From CAG-411 sp050875145 (GTDB taxonomy: Bacteria > Bacillota > Clostridia > Lachnospirales > Lachnospiraceae): DNA of 64,000 bases. Below the pieces are notes generated by a model that saw only the letters and a program-made list of their open reading frames with translations, was not told where the DNA came from and searched no databases. Location: contig JBNMLH010000006.1 in the NCBI GenBank assembly GCA_050875145.1, positions 62,001 to 126,000 of the forward strand, read 5' to 3'. Positions 15,952 to 25,589 of the stretch are shown one piece after another (within the stretch, counting starts at the first letter, position 1; each line of letters opens with the position of its first letter). The position numbers and the translations under genes were made by a program.

Positions 15952-17853
15952 TTGGATTGGAAAGATAGTGTATATGCAGATGGTTCGGCATTATTTGTTA
16001 GTAATCCTTTGCCTGCATTGGGTGAGGAGATTACAATTCAGATACGCATTTTTGATAATGCACCGATTTCTGATATTATTTTATGTTATAAAAAGGATGG
16101 ATTGGAATTCCTTGAAACAATGCATCGCTGCAAAAATGCAGACGGCTTCTCTTACTATAGCGGTAAAATAGAAATTACACAAAAGTCAACGACATATCAT
16201 TTTTACATCGTTTCTGGAGAAAAAGTGTATTATTATAATCAAAAAGGATTGACGGATTATTTTCCTGATGAAATCTATGATTTTAAAATTATAGCAGATT
16301 ATAGTCAGCCATCTTGGATTAAAGGCAAGGTGTTTTATCAGATTTTTCCAGATCGATTTTGTTGCGGAAATGAGAACAATGCGGTGTTGGATGGAGAATA
16401 TGAATTTTCGGGACATAAGGTGCAACGCATCAAAGACTGGAAGGAGGAACCAAAAGAATTTGAACAGGCATTTTGCCTTGATTTTTATGGTGGAGATTTA
16501 AAGGGAATTGAAGATAAAATACCATATTTAAAAGAGTTGCATGTAAATGGAATCTACTTAAATCCTATTTTTTCTGCGGCAACAGTGCATCGTTATGACT
16601 GTGTAGATTATTTTCATGTAGATCGTCATTTAGGAGGGGATGCTGATTTTGAATCACTTTGTCAGCATTTGCATGAAGAAGAGATGCGAGTTGTATTAGA
16701 TATCTCTATCAATCATACAGGTAGTGCGCATAGATGGTTTAATAGAGACGGTTCGTTTTGGGATAAAGAAGTAGGGGCATATTATAATAAGACTGCACCA
16801 GAACGCGAATTTTACTATTTTGAAGAGGATAACTCCTATGGAGCATATTATGGGATTCCTACGTTACCAAAGTTGAACTATCATTCTGCTAAACTTAGAG
16901 ATATTTTATATGCAGCACCAAACAGTGTATTAAAAAAGTGGTTGCAAAAACCGTATGACATTGATGGTTGGAGATTTGACGTGGCAGGGACCACGGGACA
17001 ATATAAAATGGACCACTATGATCATGAAATATGGAAAGAAATCAGGAATGCCATTAAAGAAGAAAAAACAGATGCCTATATTTTGGCGGAAGACTGGAAT
17101 GATGGATACGAATATTTAAAAGGGGATGAATGGGATGCAATCATGAATTTTTATGGTTGCGGCAGACCAATCAGAGAGTATGTGGGACAGCTTGATTTTC
17201 GACAAAGTAGAAAGCCAGAGTTGAGAAAATTACAGTCAAATACTTCCGCTGCTGCACTTAGAGAAAGAATTATGAATGCATATGCAAAATTGCCTTTTGT
17301 GATTTCTGAAAACCAATTTAATATGATTGATTGTCATGATATTGGTCGCTTGCATAATGACCCTGCCATTTCCTTCGAACAATATAAAATAGCGGTATAT
17401 CTGCTTTATATGTTGCCTGGGTGCGTATGCATGTATTACGGAGATGAAGTTGGATTGGGAGGAAGGATCACCTCCACCGAGGGATGCAGATATCCTATGA
17501 ACTGGGATGTGGAATTGCAGAAAAATCCATATTATCAATTATATCAAACGATGAATCAATGGAAAAACAGTTGTAGCGCGTTGCAGGACGGAGGATTTAA
17601 GGTATTATCTGCGGAAGGTAATGTATTTGCTTGTGCAAGGTTTGATGAGGAACAAGTAGTTTTGGCGGTTACTTCTATGGAGCAAGAGTTAATCAAAGAA
17701 ATGGAAATCAATCTAAATATTTTTGGACAAAATTTTAAGTTTCCTGAACAGGATATTATGGGAGAAAAACTTGTGTATGAAGGAAAGAACGAACAGGTTA
17801 TTTTACAGATTCCACCTAAAAAAGGATACTTTATCGTCTTACAAAACATATAA
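15952..17853 (+). CDS. GH13 alpha-glucanase (neopullulanase/maltodextrin glucosidase-like)
   Basis: Intracellular GH13 enzyme hydrolysing alpha-glucans or maltodextrins. It has an N-terminal beta-sandwich like that of neopullulanases (1-115), then the TIM barrel beginning KGKVFYQIFPDRF, with catalytic residues visible as Asp343 (DGWRFDVA), Glu380 (ILAEDWND) and Asp463 (DCHDIGRL), and a C-terminal beta domain. No signal peptide, so it acts in the cytosol on imported sugars. The TTG at 15952 follows AAGGAG by 9 bp. Length (633) fits the GH13_20/21 types. No transporter is adjacent. The exact linkage cut is uncertain. Confidence 0.88.
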   Translation: MDWKDSVYADGSALFVSNPLPALGEEITIQIRIFDNAPISDIILCYKKDGLEFLETMHRCKNADGFSYYSGKIEITQKSTTYHFYIVSGEKVYYYNQKGLTDYFPDEIYDFKIIADYSQPSWIKGKVFYQIFPDRFCCGNENNAVLDGEYEFSGHKVQRIKDWKEEPKEFEQAFCLDFYGGDLKGIEDKIPYLKELHVNGIYLNPIFSAATVHRYDCVDYFHVDRHLGGDADFESLCQHLHEEEMRVVLDISINHTGSAHRWFNRDGSFWDKEVGAYYNKTAPEREFYYFEEDNSYGAYYGIPTLPKLNYHSAKLRDILYAAPNSVLKKWLQKPYDIDGWRFDVAGTTGQYKMDHYDHEIWKEIRNAIKEEKTDAYILAEDWNDGYEYLKGDEWDAIMNFYGCGRPIREYVGQLDFRQSRKPELRKLQSNTSAAALRERIMNAYAKLPFVISENQFNMIDCHDIGRLHNDPAISFEQYKIAVYLLYMLPGCVCMYYGDEVGLGGRITSTEGCRYPMNWDVELQKNPYYQLYQTMNQWKNSCSALQDGGFKVLSAEGNVFACARFDEEQVVLAVTSMEQELIKEMEINLNIFGQNFKFPEQDIMGEKLVYEGKNEQVILQIPPKKGYFIVLQNI

Positions 17854-17897
17854 ATAATAATGAACTTTTGAATGTTTATATGGTAAGAGGAGCCTTT

Positions 17898-19712
17898 ATG
17901 GAAAATGGAAAGTTTGATTTAAATTTGCAGGTATTAGAGCAATTACCAGAACAGTTACGAGCAAAAACCATTTATAAGCTAGGGGAGGAAAGTCCGCTTT
18001 TATGGGAAGTGATTGTAAAATACCATGGAAATTTAGCACAAAGAGGAGAAGAACTTTCGGTACAAGTAGAAGAATTGGAAAATAATGTTGCAATTGTTTT
18101 TTTAAGGCCAGAGCAATTACAAGCGTTTTCAAGATTTCCCGAAGTCGATTATATGGAATTGCCAAGACGGTTATGGTATAACCTAAATGAAAGTAAACAG
18201 GGAATTTGTTTGGATGGTTTGCAGCGTACAGGGTATCCTGCTTCAAATGCAGTTGACGCTTTAAATGGAGACGTAGGAAACAGAGATAAAAGCAATCTTT
18301 ATGGAGCAGGCATCCTGATTGCCGTTATTGATTCTGGAATTGAATATGCAAATATGGATTTTAGAAATGCAGATGGAACTACCCGTATTGTTGCTTTGTG
18401 GGATCAAACGGTAGACAGTAGCACTGTAAATGAAGAAAATCAGCAATTTACCTATGGACCACCGACAGGATATATTCTGGGTACTTTATTTACGGAAGAA
18501 ATGATAAATACTGCATTACAGCAAACAGACCGACAAAGAATGTACGCTATAGTACCATCCATAGACGTTTCGGGGCATGGCACACATGTAGCTGGTATTG
18601 CCTGCGGAAATGGAAATGCCAGCAATGGAACAATTCGTGGAGTTGCTCCTCTGGCTCAAATGTTGATTGTAAAATTAGGAGATGCACAGGGAATTACATT
18701 TCCACGCACAACTCGCTTATTGGAAGCGATAGATTTTACAATAAAAACAGCAGAAGAGTTAAACATGCCGGTTGCCATTAATTTAAGTTTCGGAAATAAT
18801 GCAGGCCCGCATACAGGAACGGATTTAGTTTCGGAATTTTTAAATGCAGAAGCTCTAAAATGGAAAAATGCTATTTGCATTGGTACAGGAAATGAAGGGA
18901 ATTTAGGAAGACATGCAGAGGGGAAATTAGAGGTTAGAAAAACAGAGGAAATAGAATTGGCTGTTGGGGGAGGACAGACCAGTTTTTACATGCAATTTTG
19001 GAAAAATTATGTAGACACGTTAGAAATTGAAATACAGTCCCCTGACCGGAAAATACGGTATTTATATGAGAATGATATAGGCATTCGCTTTTTTGAATAT
19101 GATGACTGCGTATTAGTAATTAACTATGGTGAGCCTTCCCCTTTTCAAACATTGCAGGAAATATATATGGAATGGATACCGCAGGGGGATGTTTTGGTAG
19201 AGGGCATTTGGACCTTTCGATTGAAACCCAATAAAGTGGTGGATGGTCGATATGATATATGGCTTCCTACTGGAAATTATGTGCAATTACAAACGCAGTT
19301 TTTAAGAAGTTCTGTGAACACTACTTTAACAACTCCGTCCAGTGGAAACCGATTGCTGACAGTGGGAGCCTATGATGAACATACAGGAGAAGTAGCTCCG
19401 TTTTCGGGAAGGGGATATACACGAAATGGGTTACAAAAACCAGATATTGTAGCACCTGGCGTTGATATTTTATCGGTAGCACCGAATAATAGTTATGCAA
19501 TTCGCAGTGGTACATCTATGGCAACGCCTTTTGCAACTGGGGCGGCGGCACTTATGATGGAGTGGGGAATTGTTAGGCAGAATGATTTGTTTTTATATGG
19601 AGAAAAATTAAAGGCATATATACAAAAGGGGGCAGTGGCATTACCAGGTGAGAATGTTCCAAATAATCGGATAGGGTATGGGAGATTATGTCTTTCTAAT
19701 AGTATTCCATGA
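17898..19712 (+). CDS. S8 family (subtilisin-like) protease, CspB-like
   Basis: A 604-residue subtilase with no signal peptide. After a prodomain-like region of about 95 residues come Asp145 (AVIDSGIEY), His227 (SGHGTHVAG) and Ser540 (GTSMATPFA); the triad is intact. A large insert (about 350-470) between His and Ser resembles the extra jelly-roll-like domain of clostridial Csp germination proteases. Many Lachnospiraceae, including non-sporulating ones, carry such CspB-like subtilases, so a germination role is possible but not shown. The ATG at 17898 has AGAGGAG in front; the longer frame adds ten residues without a site. It ends in a terminator shared with the convergent kinase gene. Confidence 0.88.
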   Translation: MENGKFDLNLQVLEQLPEQLRAKTIYKLGEESPLLWEVIVKYHGNLAQRGEELSVQVEELENNVAIVFLRPEQLQAFSRFPEVDYMELPRRLWYNLNESKQGICLDGLQRTGYPASNAVDALNGDVGNRDKSNLYGAGILIAVIDSGIEYANMDFRNADGTTRIVALWDQTVDSSTVNEENQQFTYGPPTGYILGTLFTEEMINTALQQTDRQRMYAIVPSIDVSGHGTHVAGIACGNGNASNGTIRGVAPLAQMLIVKLGDAQGITFPRTTRLLEAIDFTIKTAEELNMPVAINLSFGNNAGPHTGTDLVSEFLNAEALKWKNAICIGTGNEGNLGRHAEGKLEVRKTEEIELAVGGGQTSFYMQFWKNYVDTLEIEIQSPDRKIRYLYENDIGIRFFEYDDCVLVINYGEPSPFQTLQEIYMEWIPQGDVLVEGIWTFRLKPNKVVDGRYDIWLPTGNYVQLQTQFLRSSVNTTLTTPSSGNRLLTVGAYDEHTGEVAPFSGRGYTRNGLQKPDIVAPGVDILSVAPNNSYAIRSGTSMATPFATGAAALMMEWGIVRQNDLFLYGEKLKAYIQKGAVALPGENVPNNRIGYGRLCLSNSIP

Positions 19713-19775
19713 TGCTAACATTGCAGGAGTTTAAAGGACAAAACAATCTATAAGTTTGAAAAAACTTTATCCCAT

Positions 19776-19831
19776 AAAAAAATCCCCAAATATGAATTCG
19801 ATTCGTGAGTTCATATTTTGAGGATTTTTTT
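19776..19831. terminator. Bidirectional terminator between convergent genes
   Basis: AAAAAAATCCCCAAATATGAA pairs imperfectly with TTCATATTTTGAGGATTTTTTT, giving T runs on both strands. It can end both the S8 protease transcript and the histidine-kinase transcript. Confidence 0.88.
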
Positions 19832-19847
19832 ACTCTATAGGAAAGTG
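19829..19847. repeat. 19-bp repeat, copy 1 (TTTACTCTATAGGAAAGTG)
   Basis: Identical over 19 bp to 29539-29557, where the same sequence forms one arm of a perfect 14-bp hairpin. Here the second arm is missing. It abuts the bidirectional terminator. Confidence 0.8.
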
Positions 19848-19859
19848 GTTGCATAGTTC

Positions 19860-22800
19860 TTATAGATGTAAAAGCTTTTTCATTTTGTGAAGTAATACAT
19901 CCATTTCAATTGGTTTTCCAATGTGTCCGTTCATACCAGCAGCTAAGGCATCTTTTTTATCCTCATCAAATGCATTTGCTGTCAAAGCTAAGATTGGAAT
20001 ATTCTTGGCATCGCTGCGGCTTAATTTACGGATGCGTTTTGTTGCTTCGTACCCATTTAGAACAGGCATATTAATATCCATAAGAATAAGCTGGAATGTA
20101 TCCGGTGGATTATTGGAAAAGAGGTTAATCGCCTCTTCGCCGTTTGAAGCAACTGTGACGGTAGCATTTGCCATTTCCAGCATTGTTGTGGCAATTTCCG
20201 CATTGATTTCATTATCTTCCGCCATTAAGATATGGATGCCAGATAAAGTAATCGTTTCTTCGGAATTTTTTGCAGAGTTTTCCAATTGACTTTTTAATTG
20301 TTCCCGTTGTAATAAAGTCGGAATCGGAAGAGGAAGTGTAAAATAAAAGGTAGAGCCTTTTCCAATTTCGCTGTCTACTTCCAGCTTTCCACCTAATAAA
20401 TGTACAAAATCACTACTGATTGTCAGACCAAGACCAGTGCCACCATATTGATTTACAATCGTATCTTCCGCTTGTTCAAAAGCTGCAAATATTTTTTTCT
20501 TTGCTTCCTTGGATATGCCAATACCTGTATCGGAAATTGAAAACTTTATTTCTGTAAGAGAATTTGTTTTGCTTAGTTCTTCAATTGCCAACGTGACAGT
20601 ACCATTTTCTGGTGTGAATTTTAACGCATTTCCTAAGATATTCACAAGCACTTGTGACAAACGGAGAGAGTCGCATATAATTTCGTTTGTTTCGTAGGCA
20701 CGTTTAATAATAAAATTGACATTTTTTGAAAGAGCCTGTGGTCGGACGATAGAATCTACGCTATCAATAACGGTGTGTAGTAACAATGGTTCTTTGTTTA
20801 CCTTCATTCTGCCGCTCTCAATCTTAGATAAATCTAAAATATCATTGATTAGGTTGAGTAGGTGATGAGAGGATAAATCAATTTTTGCAAGACATTCTTG
20901 CACCCTTGCTGGATTATCGATGGTTTTTTGCGCAATTTCTGTCATTCCGATGATTGCATTCATTGGTGTTCGTATCTCATGCGACATATTTGACAAAAAG
21001 GAGCTTTTTGCTTGATTTGCACTGTCCGCATTTAATTTGTTCAAAGCATTATTGATGATACGGGTTGCTTCTTCAACAAAATATTTTTCTCTGTCATCCC
21101 AGTTATATTCCGCTATTTTTTTATCAAAAAAGATAATACCAAATATATTTCCCTCAGAAATTAAAGGGCAGGATAATTGTGAACCCAAATAAAACTTTTC
21201 GAGAGAGAACTCACTGACATCAATCAATTCCTTTGTATGAGGTTGGTAAAGAAGCTTTTTTAAATCAACTATTTTTGATGCAGTATATAAATTGAAGAAA
21301 TTCTTTACGTTAGAGGTGTCTAATGTATGAAATTTTATGGATAACATATCCTCTTCGTTTTTTACCCATTGGTATAGCAAAGTTGGTTTTGGTTTTTCTT
21401 CTGAAAGATTGATAATAACAATACGATCCATGTTTAAATATTTACCAACCTGTTCAATCACCATACGAATACTGCTTTTTAAATCCTTTGTATCTTCAAT
21501 CAAATCTGCCATGGTATTGAAAAAAGAGTGTTGCTCAATCCATTGCTGCAACGTGCCAGCGGCTTCAAATTTGTATTCCTTTCGGATACTTTCTTGAGAA
21601 AATTCAGCTTCCAAAGCATCTAATTCAGAAACTTTGAGTGTGAGATTTTTCATTGCTTGAGAAAGTAATTGTTTAAATGGAAGAGTATCCACTTGAAGTT
21701 CTACTTCACAAATCAGATGTTTTACGCTTCCTTCTCCAATATACATTTTTTCCAAAGCTTTTGTAATATTTTTGGCTATAGACTCTATTTTATCAGAAGA
21801 AGTATTTTCGGTATAGACAAGAAAAATAGCACCTTCATAGCGGCATACATAGGATGCATCTGGTGTATAAGAGCAGATAATGTCTGCAATATTACGAAGA
21901 ATCATCTCTCCAAATACATGCCCGTATGCTTGCAAGATTTTTAGGTAGTTTATAGTATTAATCAGAAGCAGGCCATGTGTATGTAAAATATGTTCAGAGA
22001 GGCAAATCTGATCCTCTACAGCTTCATACAAATATAGTCCGGTTACTCTGTCCTGCTTTTCTTTTTCTATTTGTAATTCCTGTCTTTTCTTTTCTAAAGT
22101 AATATCGCGAAGTCTTCCTACGATGGAACGAAGCTCACCAGCTTCATTTGTACAACTCTTTCCTTCGTAAAGCATCCAACAGTCTGTTTCCAAACCATTT
22201 TTGTCGAGTGTTTTATAATAAATTTCAGAAGGAGAATGTAATTGTCCTTTCATTAGCTTCTGAAACGCCCGCATAAGAGTATGAGAGCCCTTAAAATCAG
22301 ATTTAATATAGGATTTAAAATTTTCAATTATAAAATCATCTGACATTGCATCGGAAAAAGGAGGAAATGTCGTAGTAGCAGAAAAGCGGTCTGCTTCCAA
22401 ATCATATTCAATGATAATATCTGAAGTGCTCTCTACTGCGATACGAAAACGTTCTTTTTCCTTTGTAACAACATCAATTAAATTTGTTTGTAAGGAAAGG
22501 TATTCGTCAATACGTTTTAAAAAGTAAAACAATGCTATGAATACAATGCCAAATTCGAATGTTAGTCCAATTGAATAGCCGATAAATGCCCGTGTACTGT
22601 TTGAATATTGTTTATAGTAGAGTAATTCATAGTACATGTGTGTACTGAAAAATAGAGATATAATCATAGAAACATATTCCACAGCGCTAACCAGCAAAGT
22701 CAACTTTTTATTGAAATATAAGCAACTGATTGCTGGAGCAAAAGCATACATCAACCATACAGGCATACCGCATTGAAAAGAAATAATACTAATCATTACG

Positions 22801-23063
22801 GAAAATACTGTCATAGTATAATACATAAATAATTTGCTGTATCTTTTTGATAAATAGAGAAAAATCGGTATTGCATCAAAAAAGATAGAAATAAAAATTA
22901 ATATGCAAATAAAACTGGACTGAAAGTTAAAAATATGGAAGTAATTCAATACAACCGCGATTGGGATACAAGGAAATGAAAATAGTAAAATAAAAAATAC
23001 CAAACGATTTACATACGCAAGATTGCGTTCCTTGAATTTGAGTAATTCTTCCTTTGAATTCAT
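19860..23063 (-). CDS. Hybrid sensor histidine kinase with degenerate GGDEF and GAF domains
   Basis: A 1067-residue membrane sensor kinase. Order: six or so membrane helices (20-190), a coiled linker, a PAS-like domain (about 205-330), a diguanylate-cyclase-like domain whose signature reads CRYEGAIFLVY instead of GGDEF (about 345-470, so inactive as a cyclase), a GAF domain (about 520-675), a HisKA domain with His695 in NMSHEIRTPMN, a HATPase_c domain with the DTGIGIS and GGTGLGL boxes, and a receiver domain with Asp996 in LILMDINMP. GGGAGGTG precedes the ATG. No separate response regulator is adjacent, so output probably goes through a distant partner or Hpt protein. The ligand is unknown. 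Confidence 0.9.
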   Translation of the reverse strand: MNSKEELLKFKERNLAYVNRLVFFILLFSFPCIPIAVVLNYFHIFNFQSSFICILIFISIFFDAIPIFLYLSKRYSKLFMYYTMTVFSVMISIISFQCGMPVWLMYAFAPAISCLYFNKKLTLLVSAVEYVSMIISLFFSTHMYYELLYYKQYSNSTRAFIGYSIGLTFEFGIVFIALFYFLKRIDEYLSLQTNLIDVVTKEKERFRIAVESTSDIIIEYDLEADRFSATTTFPPFSDAMSDDFIIENFKSYIKSDFKGSHTLMRAFQKLMKGQLHSPSEIYYKTLDKNGLETDCWMLYEGKSCTNEAGELRSIVGRLRDITLEKKRQELQIEKEKQDRVTGLYLYEAVEDQICLSEHILHTHGLLLINTINYLKILQAYGHVFGEMILRNIADIICSYTPDASYVCRYEGAIFLVYTENTSSDKIESIAKNITKALEKMYIGEGSVKHLICEVELQVDTLPFKQLLSQAMKNLTLKVSELDALEAEFSQESIRKEYKFEAAGTLQQWIEQHSFFNTMADLIEDTKDLKSSIRMVIEQVGKYLNMDRIVIINLSEEKPKPTLLYQWVKNEEDMLSIKFHTLDTSNVKNFFNLYTASKIVDLKKLLYQPHTKELIDVSEFSLEKFYLGSQLSCPLISEGNIFGIIFFDKKIAEYNWDDREKYFVEEATRIINNALNKLNADSANQAKSSFLSNMSHEIRTPMNAIIGMTEIAQKTIDNPARVQECLAKIDLSSHHLLNLINDILDLSKIESGRMKVNKEPLLLHTVIDSVDSIVRPQALSKNVNFIIKRAYETNEIICDSLRLSQVLVNILGNALKFTPENGTVTLAIEELSKTNSLTEIKFSISDTGIGISKEAKKKIFAAFEQAEDTIVNQYGGTGLGLTISSDFVHLLGGKLEVDSEIGKGSTFYFTLPLPIPTLLQREQLKSQLENSAKNSEETITLSGIHILMAEDNEINAEIATTMLEMANATVTVASNGEEAINLFSNNPPDTFQLILMDINMPVLNGYEATKRIRKLSRSDAKNIPILALTANAFDEDKKDALAAGMNGHIGKPIEMDVLLHKMKKLLHL

Positions 23064-23302
23064 AGCTACACCTCCCTTGTTTTATTTGTTTAGCCTATAG
23101 AAATGCATAGTAAAACAAATGTTACCTGCAATAAAAATTTTAACTGTTACAACTTGTCCAATCAAATGGAATTTTGTTTTTGTGTGTTTTTAATAACTTT
23201 ACTTCATTATACATGTATATACCAAAAAGGGCAAGAGGTATGAAAAAATTATTTTACATTTAAAAAGTGCAGTATCAGAAAAAAGAAAAACGTTCTTTTC
23301 CT

Positions 23303-23332
23303 GTTACTGTTCACGGACCTTTGAACTGTAAC
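23303..23332. promoter_or_regulatory. Imperfect palindrome upstream of purO (possible operator)
   Basis: Arms GTTACTGTTCA and TGAACTGTAAC match at 10 of 11 positions with an 8-bp centre. It lies about 40 bp upstream of the purO promoter's -35 box, a position suited to an activator or repressor. Confidence 0.5.
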
Positions 23333-23372
23333 CTTTTCCTTGCCTTTATACAGGATAAATCAAAATAAAGCA

Positions 23373-23401
23373 TTGAATTTTTGAATTAAATAGAGTATGC
23401 T
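23373..23401 (+). promoter_or_regulatory. Promoter for purO and the AICAR formyltransferase gene
   Basis: TTGAAT (23373-23378) and TATGCT (23396-23401) with a 17-bp spacer. The leader is about 65 nt. Confidence 0.55.
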
Positions 23402-23471
23402 ATAAATAAGTTTGCACATTTTGCAGTGAAAACTTGTAACAGAGAAAAATACAGTAGTAAAGGAGAAAAGT

Positions 23472-24185
23472 ATGCAGACATTGTCACTTGAAAAGGAATT
23501 AAAAGAAAATTCATATCCTGGAAGAGGGATTATAATTGGAAAGTCAAAAAACGGAAAGTATGCAGTTACAGCCTATTTCATCATGGGTAGAAGTGAGAAC
23601 AGCAGAAACCGTGTCTTTGTTGAAGATGGAGAAGGAATTCGTACACAGGCTTTTGATCCTTCTAAGCTTAGTGATCCAAGTCTTATTATTTATGCACCAG
23701 TTCGTGTGTTAGGAAATCATACTATCGTTACAAATGGAGATCAGACAGATACGATTTATGAATTAATGGATAAGCAACAAACTTTCGAACAGGCACTTCG
23801 CACAAGAGAATTTGAGCCGGATGCACCAAATTATACACCTAGAATTTCTGGTCTTATGCATGTGGCAGATGGAAAGTTCGATTATGCCATGTCTATTTTG
23901 AAAAGCAATAATGGAAATGGAGAGGCTTGCAATCGCTATACATACAATTATGAAAATCCAATTGATGGAGAAGGTCGTTTTATTCATACCTATATGTGTG
24001 ACGGAAATCCATTGCCAAGTTTTGAGGGTGAACCAAAGGTAGTGGAGATTGCTGATGATATGGATGCATTTGCAGATATGTTATGGAATAGCTTGAATGA
24101 GGACAACAAGGTGTCTTTATTTGTTCGTTATATTGATATTACTACTGGGAAATATAAATCTAAAATTATTAATAAAAATAAATAG
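23472..24185 (+). CDS. purO: IMP cyclohydrolase, archaeal PurO type
   Basis: Closes the ring of FAICAR to give IMP, the last step of purine synthesis. The 237-residue protein starts with ENSYPGRGIIIGKSKNGKYAV and has MGRSENSRNRVF near 42-53, features of the PurO (IMP_cyclohyd) family, which is unrelated to the cyclohydrolase half of bacterial PurH. AAAGGAG precedes the ATG. It is followed by a gene for the formyltransferase half, so together they replace bifunctional PurH. Length fits PurO (about 200-240). Confidence 0.92.
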   Translation: MQTLSLEKELKENSYPGRGIIIGKSKNGKYAVTAYFIMGRSENSRNRVFVEDGEGIRTQAFDPSKLSDPSLIIYAPVRVLGNHTIVTNGDQTDTIYELMDKQQTFEQALRTREFEPDAPNYTPRISGLMHVADGKFDYAMSILKSNNGNGEACNRYTYNYENPIDGEGRFIHTYMCDGNPLPSFEGEPKVVEIADDMDAFADMLWNSLNEDNKVSLFVRYIDITTGKYKSKIINKNK

Positions 24186-24291
24186 TTACAATATGATAGT
24201 TACGAAAAACTGCAAAAGGAATAGTTGGCAGGATTGCTGGATAAAATAGAAAGTGTCCTGTATTCCAGGCGAAAAGAACGGAGAGATGATC

Positions 24292-25467
24292 ATGAAAGAA
24301 TTAGAATTAAAATATGGATGTAACCCAAATCAGAAACCATCAAAGATTTATGTTAAGGAAGGAGAACTTCCAATTAAAGTATTGAATGGTAAACCGGGAT
24401 ACATCAATTTTTTGGATGCATTTAATGGTTGGCAGTTAGTGAAGGAATTAAAAAAGGCAACAGGACTTCCAGCGGCAACATCCTTTAAACATGTATCACC
24501 AGCAGGAGCAGCAGTTGGACTTCCTTTGACAGAGACAGAAGCTAAGATTTACTGGGTAGATGATTTAGGTGAGTTATCTGCATTGGCAGCAGCATACGCA
24601 AGAGCTAGAGGTGCAGATCGTATGTCATCTTATGGTGATTTTATTGCGTTGTCTGATGTTTGTGATGTTTCTACAGCTAAGATTATTAAGAGAGAATTTT
24701 CAGATGGCATTATTGCACCTGGATATGAGCCGGAAGCATTAGAATTATTAAAAGATAAAAAGAAGGGCAGTTATGCTATTATAGAGATTGATCCTGAATA
24801 TGTTCCAAATCCCGTAGAGCATAAAGAAGTATTTGGTATTACTTTTGAGCAGGGAAGAAATGAATTAAATATTGACAAGAATTTCTTTGAAAATATCGTT
24901 ACAGAAAATAAAGACCTTCCTGAATCTGCTAAGATTGACATGGCAGTAGCTATGATTACATTGAAATATACACAGTCTAATTCTGTGTGTTTCGTAAAGA
25001 ATGGACAGGCAATTGGTGTTGGAGCAGGACAGCAGTCAAGAATCCACTGTACAAGATTGGCAGGAACAAAGGCAGATAATTGGTTTCTTCGTCAGTCTCC
25101 ACAGGTTATGAACCTTCCTTTTAAAGAAGGTATGAAACGTGCGAATAGAGACAATGCAATTGATCTTTACATGGGTGAGGATTACATGGATGTATTAGCA
25201 GACGGTAAGTGGGAAGAAATCTTTACAGAAAAGCCTCCTGTATTTACAAAGGAAGAAAAAGAAGCTTGGTTAGCAAAGAATACAGGCGTGACATGTGGTT
25301 CTGATGCATTTTTCCCATTTGATGATAATGTAGAACGTGCATTCCGCAGTGGCGTTTCCTATATTGCACAGCCAGGTGGTTCTATTCGTGATCAGGATGT
25401 AATTGATGCATGTAACAGACATAATATTGTGATGAGCTTTACAGGTATTCGTTTGTTCCATCACTAA
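24292..25467 (+). CDS. AICAR formyltransferase (stand-alone, PurH C-domain-like)
   Basis: Transfers the formyl group of 10-formyl-THF to AICAR to make FAICAR, the substrate of PurO encoded just upstream. The 391-residue protein carries the transformylase motifs SFKHVSPAGAAVG near 62-74 (catalytic Lys-His pair), SDVCDVSTAKII, and the C-terminal FFPFDDNVE and IAQPGGSIRDQDVIDA. The MGS-like cyclohydrolase half of PurH is absent; this is not a truncation because PurO supplies the activity. The ATG at 24292 is 8 bp from CGGAGAG; two upstream in-frame ATGs are poorly spaced. The 106-bp gap to purO contains no terminator. Confidence 0.92.
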   Translation: MKELELKYGCNPNQKPSKIYVKEGELPIKVLNGKPGYINFLDAFNGWQLVKELKKATGLPAATSFKHVSPAGAAVGLPLTETEAKIYWVDDLGELSALAAAYARARGADRMSSYGDFIALSDVCDVSTAKIIKREFSDGIIAPGYEPEALELLKDKKKGSYAIIEIDPEYVPNPVEHKEVFGITFEQGRNELNIDKNFFENIVTENKDLPESAKIDMAVAMITLKYTQSNSVCFVKNGQAIGVGAGQQSRIHCTRLAGTKADNWFLRQSPQVMNLPFKEGMKRANRDNAIDLYMGEDYMDVLADGKWEEIFTEKPPVFTKEEKEAWLAKNTGVTCGSDAFFPFDDNVERAFRSGVSYIAQPGGSIRDQDVIDACNRHNIVMSFTGIRLFHH

Positions 25468-25543
25468 AATGTAATGATACTAAGGTCAAAAGGCAATATA
25501 GCCTTTGGTACTAATATCATGAAGAATAGAATAATAAAAGTAG

Positions 25544-25569
25544 CAAGCCACAGAAGTTTCTGTGGCTTG
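25544..25569 (+). terminator. Hairpin after the AICAR formyltransferase gene
   Basis: CAAGCCACAGAA pairs perfectly with TTCTGTGGCTTG across GT. The following bases (TATTTA) are only partly T-rich, so it is a strong hairpin but an incomplete terminator. Another hairpin, AAAGGC/GCCTTT, lies at about 25487-25506. Confidence 0.6.
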
Positions 25570-25589
25570 TATTTACGAGTGTAATAAGC

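Larger units (their letters stand above)
23064..23471. other. 408-bp divergent intergenic region between the kinase gene and purO
   Basis: No gene seen. It contains repeated CTGTTAC half-sites: CTGTTACAA at 23144-23152, its reverse complement at 23434-23442, and an imperfect palindrome GTTACTGTTCA (23303-23313) with TGAACTGTAAC (23322-23332), spaced 8 bp. A promoter toward purO is at 23373-23401. The kinase promoter was not clearly identified. Confidence 0.55.

Noticed and set aside
24292..25467. Reading the AICAR formyltransferase as a truncated purH pseudogene
   Set aside because: The frame is intact with a good start, and purO next to it supplies the missing cyclohydrolase step.
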